Assembly: GCA_039028975.1 (NCBI GenBank)
Contig: JBCCHB010000069.1
Span: forward strand, 1-64,000
Reading direction: 5' to 3'
Source: JAHBNG01 sp039028975
GTDB lineage: Bacteria > Chloroflexota > Anaerolineae > Caldilineales > Caldilineaceae
Length of the DNA stretch: 64,000 nt
Part shown: positions 57,601 to 64,000 of the stretch, piece after piece
Layout of the letters: the number at the start of each line of letters is the position of its first letter
Position numbering within the stretch: the first letter of the stretch is position 1
Notes under the pieces: generated by a model
The model's input: only the letters and a program-made list of their open reading frames with translations
The model's database searches: none
Told to the model about the DNA's origin: nothing
Translations under genes and position numbers: made by a program

Positions 57601-58496
57601 ACTTCCGTCAGAGCTTGACCTTTCCGCTGCGGATTGTGGATGATCGACAATTGCGCCTGCCGCTGGAGCCAAGATTTACCCTCTTTGAAGATCCCGAATA
57701 CAATCGGCGACTGGCCTCATTAGCAGGGCGGTTTGCTATGCCTGTGCAGGTAAAGCAGACATCTGCTGACAAGGAGATAGAGCTGGTACTCCAGAGTGTA
57801 TCGATTTCAACAGATCGGCGCGAATACAATCCTGAGAGCATTGTCTGGATTCGGTACGATTGGGACAATCAAGAGATGCAAGAAGATGCAACGAATCTGG
57901 GCGTTCTCTCGTTCCAAAAGGTGGACAAAAGCAACAACCCATTTGATTTGACGTTGCCAGATGTCAGTAAACAGGTTGTCGTAGAGACGGGTAATACGCA
58001 GCTTTTCCGTCTTGATCTTGCCCAACTTCAGCCAAACGACCCAGATGATCCCAACGGCATCTTTCCTGGGGACTCGCTTATCATTCAGCTAGACCTGTTT
58101 ACACCTAATTCTGAATCGCCTGACAAGGTCGAAAACGCCACTATTAGTAATCTAGTCAAAGACGAAACCATCAAACTCGAAGTAGACATTGTAGCCGAGC
58201 CAGTGATTCCTCTCCCGGACGCTGCCTATGGATTGCTGCGTAGCCAGATCGTTGATAGCCGCCAGGAGGTGGAATGCGTGCGCTTTGCCTGGGGACCTAA
58301 CGCCGGCCGCTTTGAGCTAATCTGCCCAGACGATCTGCTCCAGGAAGTGGTGAGACGGCGAGCCGTATTCAAATGGACAGATAGTGCGCGACCAGCAACG
58401 GATGATAGCCAAGGAGCACACTACCAGATTCAAAAAATAGCCGAAAATGGAGCGACGCATTTTCCTCTGTTTCGCGAGCTGGAGCCTACTCCCTAG
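48615..58496 (+). CDS. Giant protein with duplicated lectin-like domain, 3293 aa
   Basis: A 9.9-kb frame from an ATG that overlaps the previous stop (ATGA), with AAGGAG 7 bases upstream. No signal peptide. Residues about 36-245 and 256-465 are two copies of a concanavalin/LamG-type jelly-roll domain (GVTFFSRYPEDEDSYYRLR; WYRFQIEIEDAGDRTNIRAK), suggesting sugar or surface binding. The long remainder is beta-rich, with Pro/Leu linkers, several acidic strings (EHEEGHDDDMPPPP; DDSDDSDDSDD) and no recognised enzyme. It is the last gene of the array and is followed 57 bases later by a strong terminator. The partnership with the first giant is inferred from coupling and shared style. Confidence 0.75.
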   Translation: MTTPLSSPTITVKGPFWSADVDLISVTTPPALGPGELLIERFSQYEANQDPLHWVDTRPGNSFDEDQSLFKTFAQENQVVFGTDATANNIHSHYVAPGVLNWTNYLFTGRLFITESQAGIGVTFFSRYPEDEDSYYRLRITRSRQTFHIAPHPHGERTVDQAKFDSGITPQANTWYRFQIEIEDAGDRTNIRAKIWEERTPVPDEFQIETFDDSNDRLRSGTVGIWTGHAGEKYVDDLRVRTLNGADLLLPQLGAIVLDETFETYEASQDPASWQDTAANNHFTIDDSLFKTALVSEQKVFGTQSEQLNIHSHYVTPGALNWTNYTYSGRLFITDSQGGVGVTFFSRYPEDEDSYYRLRTTKSKQTFHIAPHPHGERTVDQAKFDSGITPQANTWYRFYIEVEDAADRTNIRAKIWVEGTPEPNAFQMDTFDDSADRLRSGTVGFWAGHTGEKYVDDLLVQPLLPRNAALRTLFVDRQPRSALGSQNVLIPGTLIALVSPRTVEIRPGGPGDATYQWRQGNALSFDRLTIEAIKEHLATGELSLLLLEANPANWPQQSGTLPDFTCINGEINLDLLQAQDDGDVNLYNALQLDINAELGERPGRTELLGRTTVHSSGATLFGGVHLPWMAQGEQVNAPFLLARLLSRNRAESANASYRLKAEVERLSPTEEASWIRAWRDLSSYLNPRNPLNGVGLVQRTAPLWSTLEITDPLNVPNLFWHIQQWADDPQVHFAPGEINLLLSDRDPYSQEQPPTTLATIAPTADIPLTVDEEDGGTLKIELIVGSGDESTDNFVKYAASPDVPPTGNDDHFMVETVELPDFELAFDAVETPRLLRNTLGRPTPEEIASAGDDLESEPILWGFSPLADGWAQLPVPNMTERIYFEALAKAQNDDQQENTEQDDSAQADGRMEEPTDGEPLSILQGAVGLGNSYPDTLAAHPNEQPWSLTITSLQFAEGLWTLSRRKDGDGFELTDIALRLEEPELVANGFFWLSSGRPTAGDALPDLENWVNGLRQIPLRSLSKLPASQPPIVRLDFDAVTLRLREPQEAPSAHLNKWSLHYRIHQETLEQLAEVKSLINETLEKVPPLVWRRHPTLPTIQALPMTQTLSPPNFPSASRQLAPYQLALDEPAWELGVLALEGSERSAAGQWPQILSASTPALEWQKHPDLPIAALTLPGLNFDPNTQLTASGLTDPMQTLLSPRYRFDLPYTDQLNALAQVPKEPRDPNEVSPLPDSPPPQVAKPLERATLEEHWSRLSEQASLASVAAADAFIQETTGQTTMQRLIEPLKWPVSVELDLTAYPGIIQINNAVEPLDDPLLLSNESALEGISGHFVDVAEQTDTIALTDIPEADAYSVRAGSMTSRLVGQGLRDQRGLLRQLTQHHADNQNLLFTEVTLNGDPTLGDDPDSNRNRTYHLMSFINAINLKNTDSDTWRFWLKDLPAEVDATGDVIARRFDRESILSPALHSLEPIEQNGSVAAINDPEALAREQNYRMGYEWRLGPSGAEGASGAIQPLRLNGLVFFPLTLERVEFEGEKIVQVDIVGRLQLPLAPASTAETELTGLSNAVRLIYKAPEPSTPIRAAEEEGSAAPALELSQIQAESPVVEWPLQLLDGEQTNAPRIEWGQVRLGENQEIIVGNADQRLPETAKCRFVLFGQPWCVPLGELTFAPGVNDADNNLSFDLVTSSVQFVETSQDRSLVPYDLHITLSRGAGLHEAVLRLQLRTGTVAQPSLEALIQFMLVPPLLANDEHEEGHDDDMPPPPSVILESANLFGQLAVETIDQPVQYVPESLQFVWQECKPIESTDSQSAIHFLPGMVLKETECPGFLALTFQAQHEDDGQDGNQAQIPALSLTSAFSETLLQTCWGTFSQSQIGEITPGEHLMEKRFGSSAGEIFIGYTAQWTRANSGSHAASNEPDLDGGLWDESFLLNGFLEVKNLISWPAQSNVQIDEERQILHLPAPSSDPLFSHTHHTIRVLLNQQQLPSKIVRRSDPQDAEDGEALPSSASSIFTLNAQHSWQFLAVVEHQLLGSKLTAPSDTDDELVPLPASIELVSERRWTALQEIRLLLPQTYAEFLEEEDAPIFDLVNGIAPRWSLYGHFQSAWASRLTASDGADSLAALSADMLLVEASAPHWIRNQSVEELLAEQIDFGNDDSDDSDDSDDVNEIDVSVPLFSGTTLQFLPTGSHSGILSSLQDYEPSAPSSPEWQLLTMPFLGRLQEASQDGLTTSASGEPDAGLARINHPLKVDPLLQLWRKSQGETLELSPLVYMLTSWSVEAEIALRFSEFDHVVSRTWARLDPLSLEENWFRLQNPPTEPPFGRVRSVMAALPDTPARLSRATALRKAFDAFRSYYPPQLAIDAALPTPNPNTDVEKAPVWREERLLLWQAGIQNNSGTTVAYPWLPVGLQLWTSPLLEPSTATSQPHHAAATLLPARLSLDGQDNPTPVSFAVSPYLGLSRHPAPADVELFLASLELLGLDSSTNQLRPIASLLREENSPETLETFARNWGYETRRRERPNSPLGIVRRRQLKKMPMDAEAVEPAATESELLVNPALLIATYGFSLVEEAQGGGILTKRVVALRSQIQELRFREGQYGGIIMPTSLQPYEVAPPLTNGVQPIYTTPLTSIEEIELDDLEVGEIEVDDVPRVRPDWRWGISALTVGVQYTSAQAEAGSNAAPIGVTGRVPGAPELPATLWWHAPQHHVQFRSTLSDVGATAGLPPLFRAKAINSLLPTLPQVAFPTAGALQASAGKKEDRAPTDSLIHWQPALPGSLSYLLVGARSGAMLAIRNQLLRQQGLLFSDDGAEVEEMTIIDTLISGSVPVQHRVPRPVPLPANEEDEQDSALQTWASYVTPTQRLETLTSPVDEAFFAECGEEPDRTPIRRLRAELVWPPRGEINAQWDGRVEFLFRNEENEVTESGWFARVELGDGDLKIPLITSNSTDDPETAFGTEWSPESVNERNAIRALIGNRQVGQTILLQAHVKPATATSNFRQSLTFPLRIVDDRQLRLPLEPRFTLFEDPEYNRRLASLAGRFAMPVQVKQTSADKEIELVLQSVSISTDRREYNPESIVWIRYDWDNQEMQEDATNLGVLSFQKVDKSNNPFDLTLPDVSKQVVVETGNTQLFRLDLAQLQPNDPDDPNGIFPGDSLIIQLDLFTPNSESPDKVENATISNLVKDETIKLEVDIVAEPVIPLPDAAYGLLRSQIVDSRQEVECVRFAWGPNAGRFELICPDDLLQEVVRRRAVFKWTDSARPATDDSQGAHYQIQKIAENGATHFPLFRELEPTP
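48721..50000 (+). repeat. 660-bp in-frame tandem duplication
   Basis: The two lectin-like domains lie exactly 660 bp (220 codons) apart. In the core, about 70 bp from GAGCGCACGGTTGACCAAGC (49081 and 49741) are almost identical at DNA level, while the edges have drifted to protein-level similarity only. This suggests gene conversion or a conserved functional core. Confidence 0.85.
55083..55115 (+). repeat. 9-bp acidic microrepeat
   Basis: GATGACAGT is repeated three times with a partial fourth (55083-55115), adding Asp-Asp-Ser units to a loop of the second giant protein. It keeps the frame and could vary in number between strains. Confidence 0.85.
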
Positions 58497-58553
58497 ATTT
58501 GCTTTCTTCAAGCCTGCCATACCAGAACAATTGATCTACACTCTCCATTGAAA

Positions 58554-58586
58554 GGGATCTCCGCTAGCTAGCGGAGATCCCTTTTT
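58554..58586 (+). terminator. Strong terminator ending the giant-protein array
   Basis: A 28-bp perfect palindrome (58554-58581, starting GGGATCTCCGCTAG) is followed by TTTTT (58582-58586), a textbook intrinsic terminator 58 bases past the last stop. The rest of the 258-bp convergent gap to 58754 holds no gene. Confidence 0.92.
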
Positions 58587-58754
58587 GATCCACTCATCTG
58601 TCACAAACGTCTAACTGACCCTTACACAAAATGTCGGAGACTCGTTCATTTGATCTCAACATGACGCTGCGAGTAGGTAATGCCGCTAAATGGACCAAGT
58701 CATGTCATGGGACAATACGTTGTTTCACAGCCTTCAGAAGTTACTGTATGAGGC

Positions 58755-60854
58755 TTATCTGACGAGCATGGGTACGTAAATATTGAAATTTTCTTTTTGG
58801 TCGTCTTGTGCCTCATCCACGTCTGCTTCATCAAGATCGTTATCAGAACCATCATCTTTGGCATCGCTGTTTATATCATGCTCCGCGCTTACCTTCAATT
58901 CAATATTAAATTTAGGGAGCTGACCGGTAAGACTGTCGTTATTCATTGGAGATATGTTTGGCGCACTGGCTATAGCGAATCCGTCGATGACCTCATCACC
59001 AAAGCTATACGAGGTGCCGTTCCAGTAATTCATCAATGTGCAGCTACTGTTTCTCCCTATAGACTCAGGCATACATATAAAGATGTCAGAACCGCTGCCA
59101 CTGATGTCCTCGACATCAAATGTACCTTTTGTCGTCAAGTAGATTTCGTCCGTGGTTTCGTCTACCCAAGCTCCGAAGATATCTTCATCAGATGTCGTAT
59201 TCAATCCAACTTCAGAGCCATCAAAATAGAGTGACCAAGATCCTGCCGTATCACTGCCGAGCTGTGTTGGTGTAAAGAGGATCAGATCTTCATCTTTGGC
59301 TGTCAGGTTGGTTGTCTTGACATTGCCAAGCGTACTCAGGACTAGACGCCCGTCGTCAAGGATAGTCATACCGTTGATGTCCTCTCCGTTGCTTGTCAAC
59401 TCCACATCCGAGGCGTCAAAGTACCATTCAAAGTTACCTGCAGTATTCGCGCCCAGTGATGTGGGGATGAACCGGACAATGTCCGAGTCGTCGACGAGAC
59501 CAATTCCTGTGATGTCGAATTCTTTGATCAGGCTCAGAAGGATTGAACCATCGTCTAACAGAGCAAGCGCATCGACGTCTGACTGGCCTAAACCGACATC
59601 AGAACCATCAAAGTAGAGCGACCAGGTGTTAGCTGCCATGTCATAGGCCAGAATATCTTCGTCCTTGAACTTCACGCCCGCAACCGTACCGACCGTTGTC
59701 GAACTGAGGTAGAGAACACGATGGGTTCCTGTCGGCGGTGGATTTGATGGCGCGACCGTCCACTGGAAGGAAACGGACGAACTATCCAGCCCATCGTTGG
59801 CCGTTATGGATACGGTATAGACGCCGGTACTGTTGGTCGCCAACGTCCCCTCAATTTGACCGCTGCCACTGTCTAGAGAGAGTGTGGTAGGTAGACCCGT
59901 GGCACTGAAGGTAAGGGGATCGCCATCGGGATCGCTGGCGTTGATGGCAAGTGAAACGGTATCACCCTCTGTACTGCTTTGCGCACCAGGATTGGTGACG
60001 ATTGGGGGCTGATTGCTTGGCGCTGAGCCGTCACCAACCTGAAGGGGGACACGTTGCGAGACGGACTCTGCCAGCACCGTGATGCTGCCCTGGCCCGCTT
60101 GCGTGTCGGCGGTGAAGGTCGCGGCAACTTGCCCGTTCTCATCGGTCACGCCATTGGCAGGATCCAGCGTACCCAAGATGCTCTGGAAGACAATGACCGT
60201 GCCGCGTAACGGCTGGCCGTTCTGGTCGTAGACTGTGGCCGTAACGTTGGTCTGCTCACCGGGGGCTAGCTCAGTCGCGCCAAGCGCAACATCCAGCGAC
60301 TCTGGCCAAGATGACGGCGGGCGCACCACCACGAACTGCCCTTGGGTGGTCAGCGGTTGGGGGGTGAAACCGGTGATTGTCTCCTCGAAGAGGCCTGCCA
60401 GGACTTCGCCATCTTCGAGGATCTGCCCCACTAGATTCACCCGCCGCTCCACCGGACGGCCTGATATGGTATCGGCAAAGGGTGCCGATGTCATGGTGAA
60501 GGTGGGGGTGATGTTGCTGGTGGTGTCGATGCTGCCCGTGAGGGGCGGTATGGTTTCGTAGATGAGCGTGTGATTGGCATCGATCTGGCCGGTGAGGGTC
60601 CCTTGATTGTCGGTGATTTCGATGGCGATGTCCAACGCGCCCAGGTCGATGGGGGTGGTTAGGGCGATGGTGCCTTGGTAGGTGTCAGTGAGGGTAGGGG
60701 AGTCTACAACTTCTGCTGCTTTTAATGGTTGTGTGATTGTTCGGACAAGAGTTAATGTATTCTCCTTTGCGAAGAATAATACGATCGAAAACAAAGTAAC
60801 TGATAACAACATACCAATGATGAGCATCCTCTGGATCAACTTGTTCTTGAACAT
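58755..60854 (-). CDS. Secreted Ig-like protein with three Asp-rich repeats
   Basis: A 699-aa exported protein; AAGGAGA precedes the ATG, and residues about 8-30 are a signal or membrane segment. A bacterial Ig-like (Big1) domain lies at about 185-275 (PGEQTNVTATVYDQNGQPL), a cadherin-like putative-Ig domain at about 285-375 (ASDPDGDPLTFSATGLP). Then come three copies of a roughly 65-residue unit built around DLILFTPTQLG, SWSLYFDGSEVGL and a DDGRLVLST-type strand, resembling beta-propeller blades. The tail is Asp-rich and ends in NIYVPMLVR, like the other surface proteins. A surface-display role is likely; no enzyme motif is visible. Confidence 0.75.
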   Translation of the reverse strand: MFKNKLIQRMLIIGMLLSVTLFSIVLFFAKENTLTLVRTITQPLKAAEVVDSPTLTDTYQGTIALTTPIDLGALDIAIEITDNQGTLTGQIDANHTLIYETIPPLTGSIDTTSNITPTFTMTSAPFADTISGRPVERRVNLVGQILEDGEVLAGLFEETITGFTPQPLTTQGQFVVVRPPSSWPESLDVALGATELAPGEQTNVTATVYDQNGQPLRGTVIVFQSILGTLDPANGVTDENGQVAATFTADTQAGQGSITVLAESVSQRVPLQVGDGSAPSNQPPIVTNPGAQSSTEGDTVSLAINASDPDGDPLTFSATGLPTTLSLDSGSGQIEGTLATNSTGVYTVSITANDGLDSSSVSFQWTVAPSNPPPTGTHRVLYLSSTTVGTVAGVKFKDEDILAYDMAANTWSLYFDGSDVGLGQSDVDALALLDDGSILLSLIKEFDITGIGLVDDSDIVRFIPTSLGANTAGNFEWYFDASDVELTSNGEDINGMTILDDGRLVLSTLGNVKTTNLTAKDEDLILFTPTQLGSDTAGSWSLYFDGSEVGLNTTSDEDIFGAWVDETTDEIYLTTKGTFDVEDISGSGSDIFICMPESIGRNSSCTLMNYWNGTSYSFGDEVIDGFAIASAPNISPMNNDSLTGQLPKFNIELKVSAEHDINSDAKDDGSDNDLDEADVDEAQDDQKENFNIYVPMLVR

Positions 60855-60896
60855 CAGACTTTCTCCTTGTGTCTTGTTAAATGCCGCTATAGCTAT

Positions 60897-61694
60897 TCAG
60901 GCAGCATTCGCAATTATTTTTCCTACTTGTGTGCTGAGCGTGTTCCACGGAGATACCTTTTTATCGACCTCAATACCCTCCGGATTAAACTCTCTTGTAC
61001 ACGATATATAAAGCCCATGGCTCATTTCCTCGATATAAGCACCTTTGAACAAATTTCTTAGTAAGGTCACCGTATTTGCTCCCATAAAAGATTCGCTAAT
61101 ATAAAAATCTCTAAACGCCAAACTTCTTGGATCGTTTTTCAGATCTGCTGGAACCTCTAAGGGCCATTCTATTGTGATAGAACCATACGCAGGATTTATT
61201 ATTTCGATAATGCTTTTCAATCGGATGTACGTCCGTTTTCCTGCTTGTTTCGCCTTGATGGCATACTTTTTTGAATCTGATATTGGAAGCCTTGCAAGAG
61301 AAAATATATCGCCCATTGATAAAACACTTACGGTTGGTGTATCGTGCCGAGCCGCTTGATCTGAAATACTTCCATATGTGACGATTACACACTCATCTTT
61401 CGTTGTGTCGCTTGCATTTGTCATTAACACTTCTAAAACGCGAATTTCTTCCGAATCTAACCAAGACTGAAGTTCTTGAAAATTGCTTACATGGAGCTGT
61501 TTCTCGCGGTAAATCCGAGCTTTGGGTATAAAATATCCGCTCTCCTCCATGTTAAGAGTGCATCCTCGAGCGATTCCAGAGAAATTAGCTCCGCATTCTA
61601 ACAGTGCTTTTACTAACATATTTAGTGCGATCTCAGGGGTCTGATTAGGCAAATAGAAACTCAACTGCAGAAGATCCCCTTTCGGCTCTTTCAT
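60897..61694 (-). CDS. Probable immunity protein for the RHS toxin
   Basis: A 265-aa soluble protein of unknown family. I start it at MKEPKGDLLQLS (61694), with GGAGG 10 bases upstream; a longer frame lacks a site. It has mixed alpha/beta character, with no signal peptide or membrane segment. Its gene begins 80 bases after the stop of an RHS toxin on the same strand, the standard position of the immunity gene that protects the producer. Immunity families are too diverse for me to match, so the role is inferred from position only. Confidence 0.6.
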   Translation of the reverse strand: MKEPKGDLLQLSFYLPNQTPEIALNMLVKALLECGANFSGIARGCTLNMEESGYFIPKARIYREKQLHVSNFQELQSWLDSEEIRVLEVLMTNASDTTKDECVIVTYGSISDQAARHDTPTVSVLSMGDIFSLARLPISDSKKYAIKAKQAGKRTYIRLKSIIEIINPAYGSITIEWPLEVPADLKNDPRSLAFRDFYISESFMGANTVTLLRNLFKGAYIEEMSHGLYISCTREFNPEGIEVDKKVSPWNTLSTQVGKIIANAA

Positions 61695-61774
61695 AATTCT
61701 TGTGCCTCCATTTTTAGATATATGTTTAACCTTCGGGGTGATCAAATAACACCCCGAAGCTCGAAACGACATAC

Positions 61775-64000
61775 TTACTTTCCAAGAAGTTCATTAATAG
61801 CACGTAGTTGGCCAGGATTGGGTATAAAGGCTGTTGCAAGTTCACCCGCCCGATCTCCCTCCTTAAAAAACTGCACGGCAAAGTGTTTGCCATCAATAAA
61901 GGCAAGGTGAAGTTGAGTTGCATCGGCACCAGTTCTCCAATCTACCACATTTTTGCTTTTTGCAGCTCGCTCAACCAATTCCTGCCACTGAGACTTATAA
62001 TTTGCTACAAACCGAGATTCAGCTTTCCCCTGTGGTTTGACTATGCCCCACCATTGATGCGCATGCTCGCTGAATGAATGCTCAAGTCCCTTTGTCCCAG
62101 CAATCAAGCCACCACAATTATGAACTAGCCATCGCGCTTGCCCCACATAAAAAGTATGTGCATCAGCTACAGTTAGGTCATACATCAGTTGCAGCTGTTG
62201 AATCCAGTTGAGTGACTGCACCATCCCATAGCTACCGTCTGCTCGTCGAATTCGATTCCCAACTTTAAGATCGCCAGCAGTAATCCACTCATTCGTCAAA
62301 GTAAAGAAAGGATGCTCAGGCGTTGTCTCAATCTGCTCATCATCTAATGTGAGAACAACCACCACTGGATCTAGATGCACCACAGCTGTAGTGACGGTAT
62401 AATAGCCACTAGTCCCGAGAGCCTCATGATAGGCCAATGCCAAGTCACCTGCTTGAATATCTTCAATGGCTACGGGACCGCCCACTGTGGTGACTACAGT
62501 ATCACCAGAGAAGGAGCAACCGCGTTTGAAGACGCTCTTGACAGCATCCCAAGCCTTTGCTTTAACACTGGATGGCATTAGTTTAGACGCTAGTTTTCCA
62601 ACGCCGCCTGTCGCTGCATTGATGACCATATCAATACCTACCGATTTGGCTGCACTACCAATGCCACCTTCTTGATAAGCTTGATACGCATCATAAGCAG
62701 TCATTCCTGCGCCTGCAATAGCGATACCAGCCGCGATACAGGCTCCGGCACAAAGGAATTGACCATTCGGATCCACATACTTCACCGGATTCTGCCCAGC
62801 ATAGTGATACAGATTCAGGTTAGTCGTATTAAACACCCCACCCAAGCCCGGCAACCCTTCATTGCTCCTAACTGTTGGCAGATACTGGCCCAAAATCGGG
62901 TCCGTCGAGAGCCAAGTACTGGCATATGGATCATAGTAGCGCGCGCCATAGTAATACAGTCCCGTCTCATCCAACTCCTTCCCCGTAAAGCGATAGCGCA
63001 CCTCCTTGCCATTCATTGCATAGCGCGTTAGCCCATAGGGATAGTAGGTGCTCTCCGCTTCAACCTGCCCGCTTTCATCCAGCAGCAGACTGGTACCACC
63101 CAAGTGATCCGAAAGATACCACGCCGCGTCCAGCGGACCAGGGTCGTAGGCAACGTCGCCGGTGAAGCCCTGAATCAAGCGCGCGGGATCGAAGGTGGAC
63201 GTGACTTGGGCAACCCGACCATCATTGGCAAAGATGTATTGCACCAGTTGGTCGCCGTTTGGGGTGCTGCGGACTTCGGCGTACTGGCCCAGATAGAGGG
63301 TGGTGGTCACACTGCCAGTGGCGACAACAGTTTGGCGCACACGCTGCCCGCCCGCGTCATAGACGTAACTGGAGGTAGTATCGTTTTCGTCCACAGAAGT
63401 GAGCTGATTACGATGGTCCCAAGCGTAGGTGGCCGTGCCGTTGCTGAGGCGGTTGCCGTTGGCGTCGTAACGATAGGTCTCGTCGCCGACTGTGGTTAGC
63501 GCATGAGGGCCAGCACCATTTTCACCGTAGCGCATGTCACCCAGATTGAGGCGAGGGTCGGCGCTGCTGCTCTTGCGTACCAAATTGTGGATGCTGTCGT
63601 AAACGTAGTCGATTGACCCGTAAGTGCCATTGGCACCGATCAACCGGTAGAGATCATCATAGATATAACGTTGGGTTAAATCGTTCTGTGTGGTACGCGC
63701 CGCCCGGCCATCGCGGATGGCGATCATGTTGCTGGCGTTGTCAAAATCGTAGTGCAGGTCTTGGAGCACGGTCTGCCGATCATTGGTGCTATGCAGATGG
63801 CTCAAGCGTAGGCGGCTGTCGTAGGCGTAATCGCTGTGGACGCCGTTGCCGTAGGTGATCTGCGCACGTTGGTCGGACGCCGTGTAGTCGATGTTCTCCA
63901 CAAAGCCGGGAACCGCGTCCAGCAAGCCTTGGGCATTATGGGTAAAGTCCACGGTAAGGCCGTCTGGGTAGGTGACGGACGTAACCCGATCCATGGCGTC
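61775..64000 (-). CDS. RHS-repeat polymorphic toxin with HINT domain, 5' end missing
   Basis: The frame is open to the window edge, so only the last 741 residues are present. YD-type RHS repeats (YIYDDLYRLIGANGTYGS) lead to the RHS core end YYGARYYDPYASTWLSTDP and NLYHYAGQNPVKYVDPNG. A HINT domain follows, with its starting Cys in RGCSFSGDTVV, TPEHPF, and the closing VHNC, so self-cleavage is possible. The last 110 residues (from LIAGTKGLEHSFSEHAHQWW to the end) are the variable toxin tip, rich in His and Trp; I do not recognise the fold. RHS shells enclose and deliver such toxins to rival cells. A probable immunity gene follows. Confidence 0.88.
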   Translation of the reverse strand, partial: DAMDRVTSVTYPDGLTVDFTHNAQGLLDAVPGFVENIDYTASDQRAQITYGNGVHSDYAYDSRLRLSHLHSTNDRQTVLQDLHYDFDNASNMIAIRDGRAARTTQNDLTQRYIYDDLYRLIGANGTYGSIDYVYDSIHNLVRKSSSADPRLNLGDMRYGENGAGPHALTTVGDETYRYDANGNRLSNGTATYAWDHRNQLTSVDENDTTSSYVYDAGGQRVRQTVVATGSVTTTLYLGQYAEVRSTPNGDQLVQYIFANDGRVAQVTSTFDPARLIQGFTGDVAYDPGPLDAAWYLSDHLGGTSLLLDESGQVEAESTYYPYGLTRYAMNGKEVRYRFTGKELDETGLYYYGARYYDPYASTWLSTDPILGQYLPTVRSNEGLPGLGGVFNTTNLNLYHYAGQNPVKYVDPNGQFLCAGACIAAGIAIAGAGMTAYDAYQAYQEGGIGSAAKSVGIDMVINAATGGVGKLASKLMPSSVKAKAWDAVKSVFKRGCSFSGDTVVTTVGGPVAIEDIQAGDLALAYHEALGTSGYYTVTTAVVHLDPVVVVLTLDDEQIETTPEHPFFTLTNEWITAGDLKVGNRIRRADGSYGMVQSLNWIQQLQLMYDLTVADAHTFYVGQARWLVHNCGGLIAGTKGLEHSFSEHAHQWWGIVKPQGKAESRFVANYKSQWQELVERAAKSKNVVDWRTGADATQLHLAFIDGKHFAVQFFKEGDRAGELATAFIPNPGQLRAINELLGK

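Overview
The window looks like chromosomal accessory DNA from a filamentous or multicellular Chloroflexota (Anaerolineae/Ardenticatenia type). I infer this from the secreted proteins with Thr/Pro-rich stalks and a C-terminal IYLPLLR-like tail, the STAND/CHAT/TPR regulators, the RodZ-like protein with an SH3 domain, and the very large surface-type ORFs. No rRNA, tRNA or universal marker gene is present, so the assignment rests on gene style only.

Region 1 (1-9.3 kb) is an integrative, plasmid-like element. It carries a tyrosine recombinase preceding a partial gene, two small hypothetical genes, a soluble FtsK/HerA translocase, a two-helix membrane protein, a winged-helix replication initiator overlapping a DnaC-type helicase loader, a ParM-like actin with its ribbon-helix-helix partner, and a short SSB. 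Non-coding repeats fit this: GTTACG-rich inverted repeats behind ftsK, a GATC/ATGATC cluster inside rep, and GCTGAC/GTCAGC inverted repeats on both sides of parM-parR. The set resembles the Int-Rep-FtsK logic of actinomycete AICEs with a segregation module added.

Region 2 (9.7-20.4 kb, minus strand) encodes secreted proteins: a metalloprotease/VWA protein with calcium-binding-type repeats, a small Pro/Thr-stalk protein, a clostripain-type (C11) protease with PPC and CARDB domains, and a His-rich surface protein. The last three are tightly packed and end at a strong terminator.

Region 3 (20.5-29.4 kb) holds regulators: a two-gene unit that looks like a STAND regulator without its NTPase (HTH protein plus TPR-wHTH protein), a STAND NTPase followed by a CHAT-protease/TPR protein, and a RodZ-like membrane protein with an SH3b domain. 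Two copies of a roughly 90-bp palindromic element with compensating base changes lie upstream of the surface-protein operon and of the STAND gene. Two tandem MITE-like elements follow the RodZ-like gene.

Region 4 (29.5-58.6 kb, plus strand) is the most unusual part: a 29-kb co-directional array ending at a perfect terminator. It encodes a protein kinase interrupted by a large insert and ending in a coiled coil, a degenerate HNH domain fused to a caspase-like protease, a degenerate phospholipase-D/peptidoglycan-binding protein, and two giant beta-rich proteins (3582 and 3293 aa) whose genes overlap by 4 bp. I read it as a candidate undescribed signalling/protease/cell-envelope system.

Region 5 (58.7-64 kb, minus strand) contains an RHS-HINT polymorphic toxin (5' end outside the window), its probable immunity gene, and a secreted Ig-like repeat protein.
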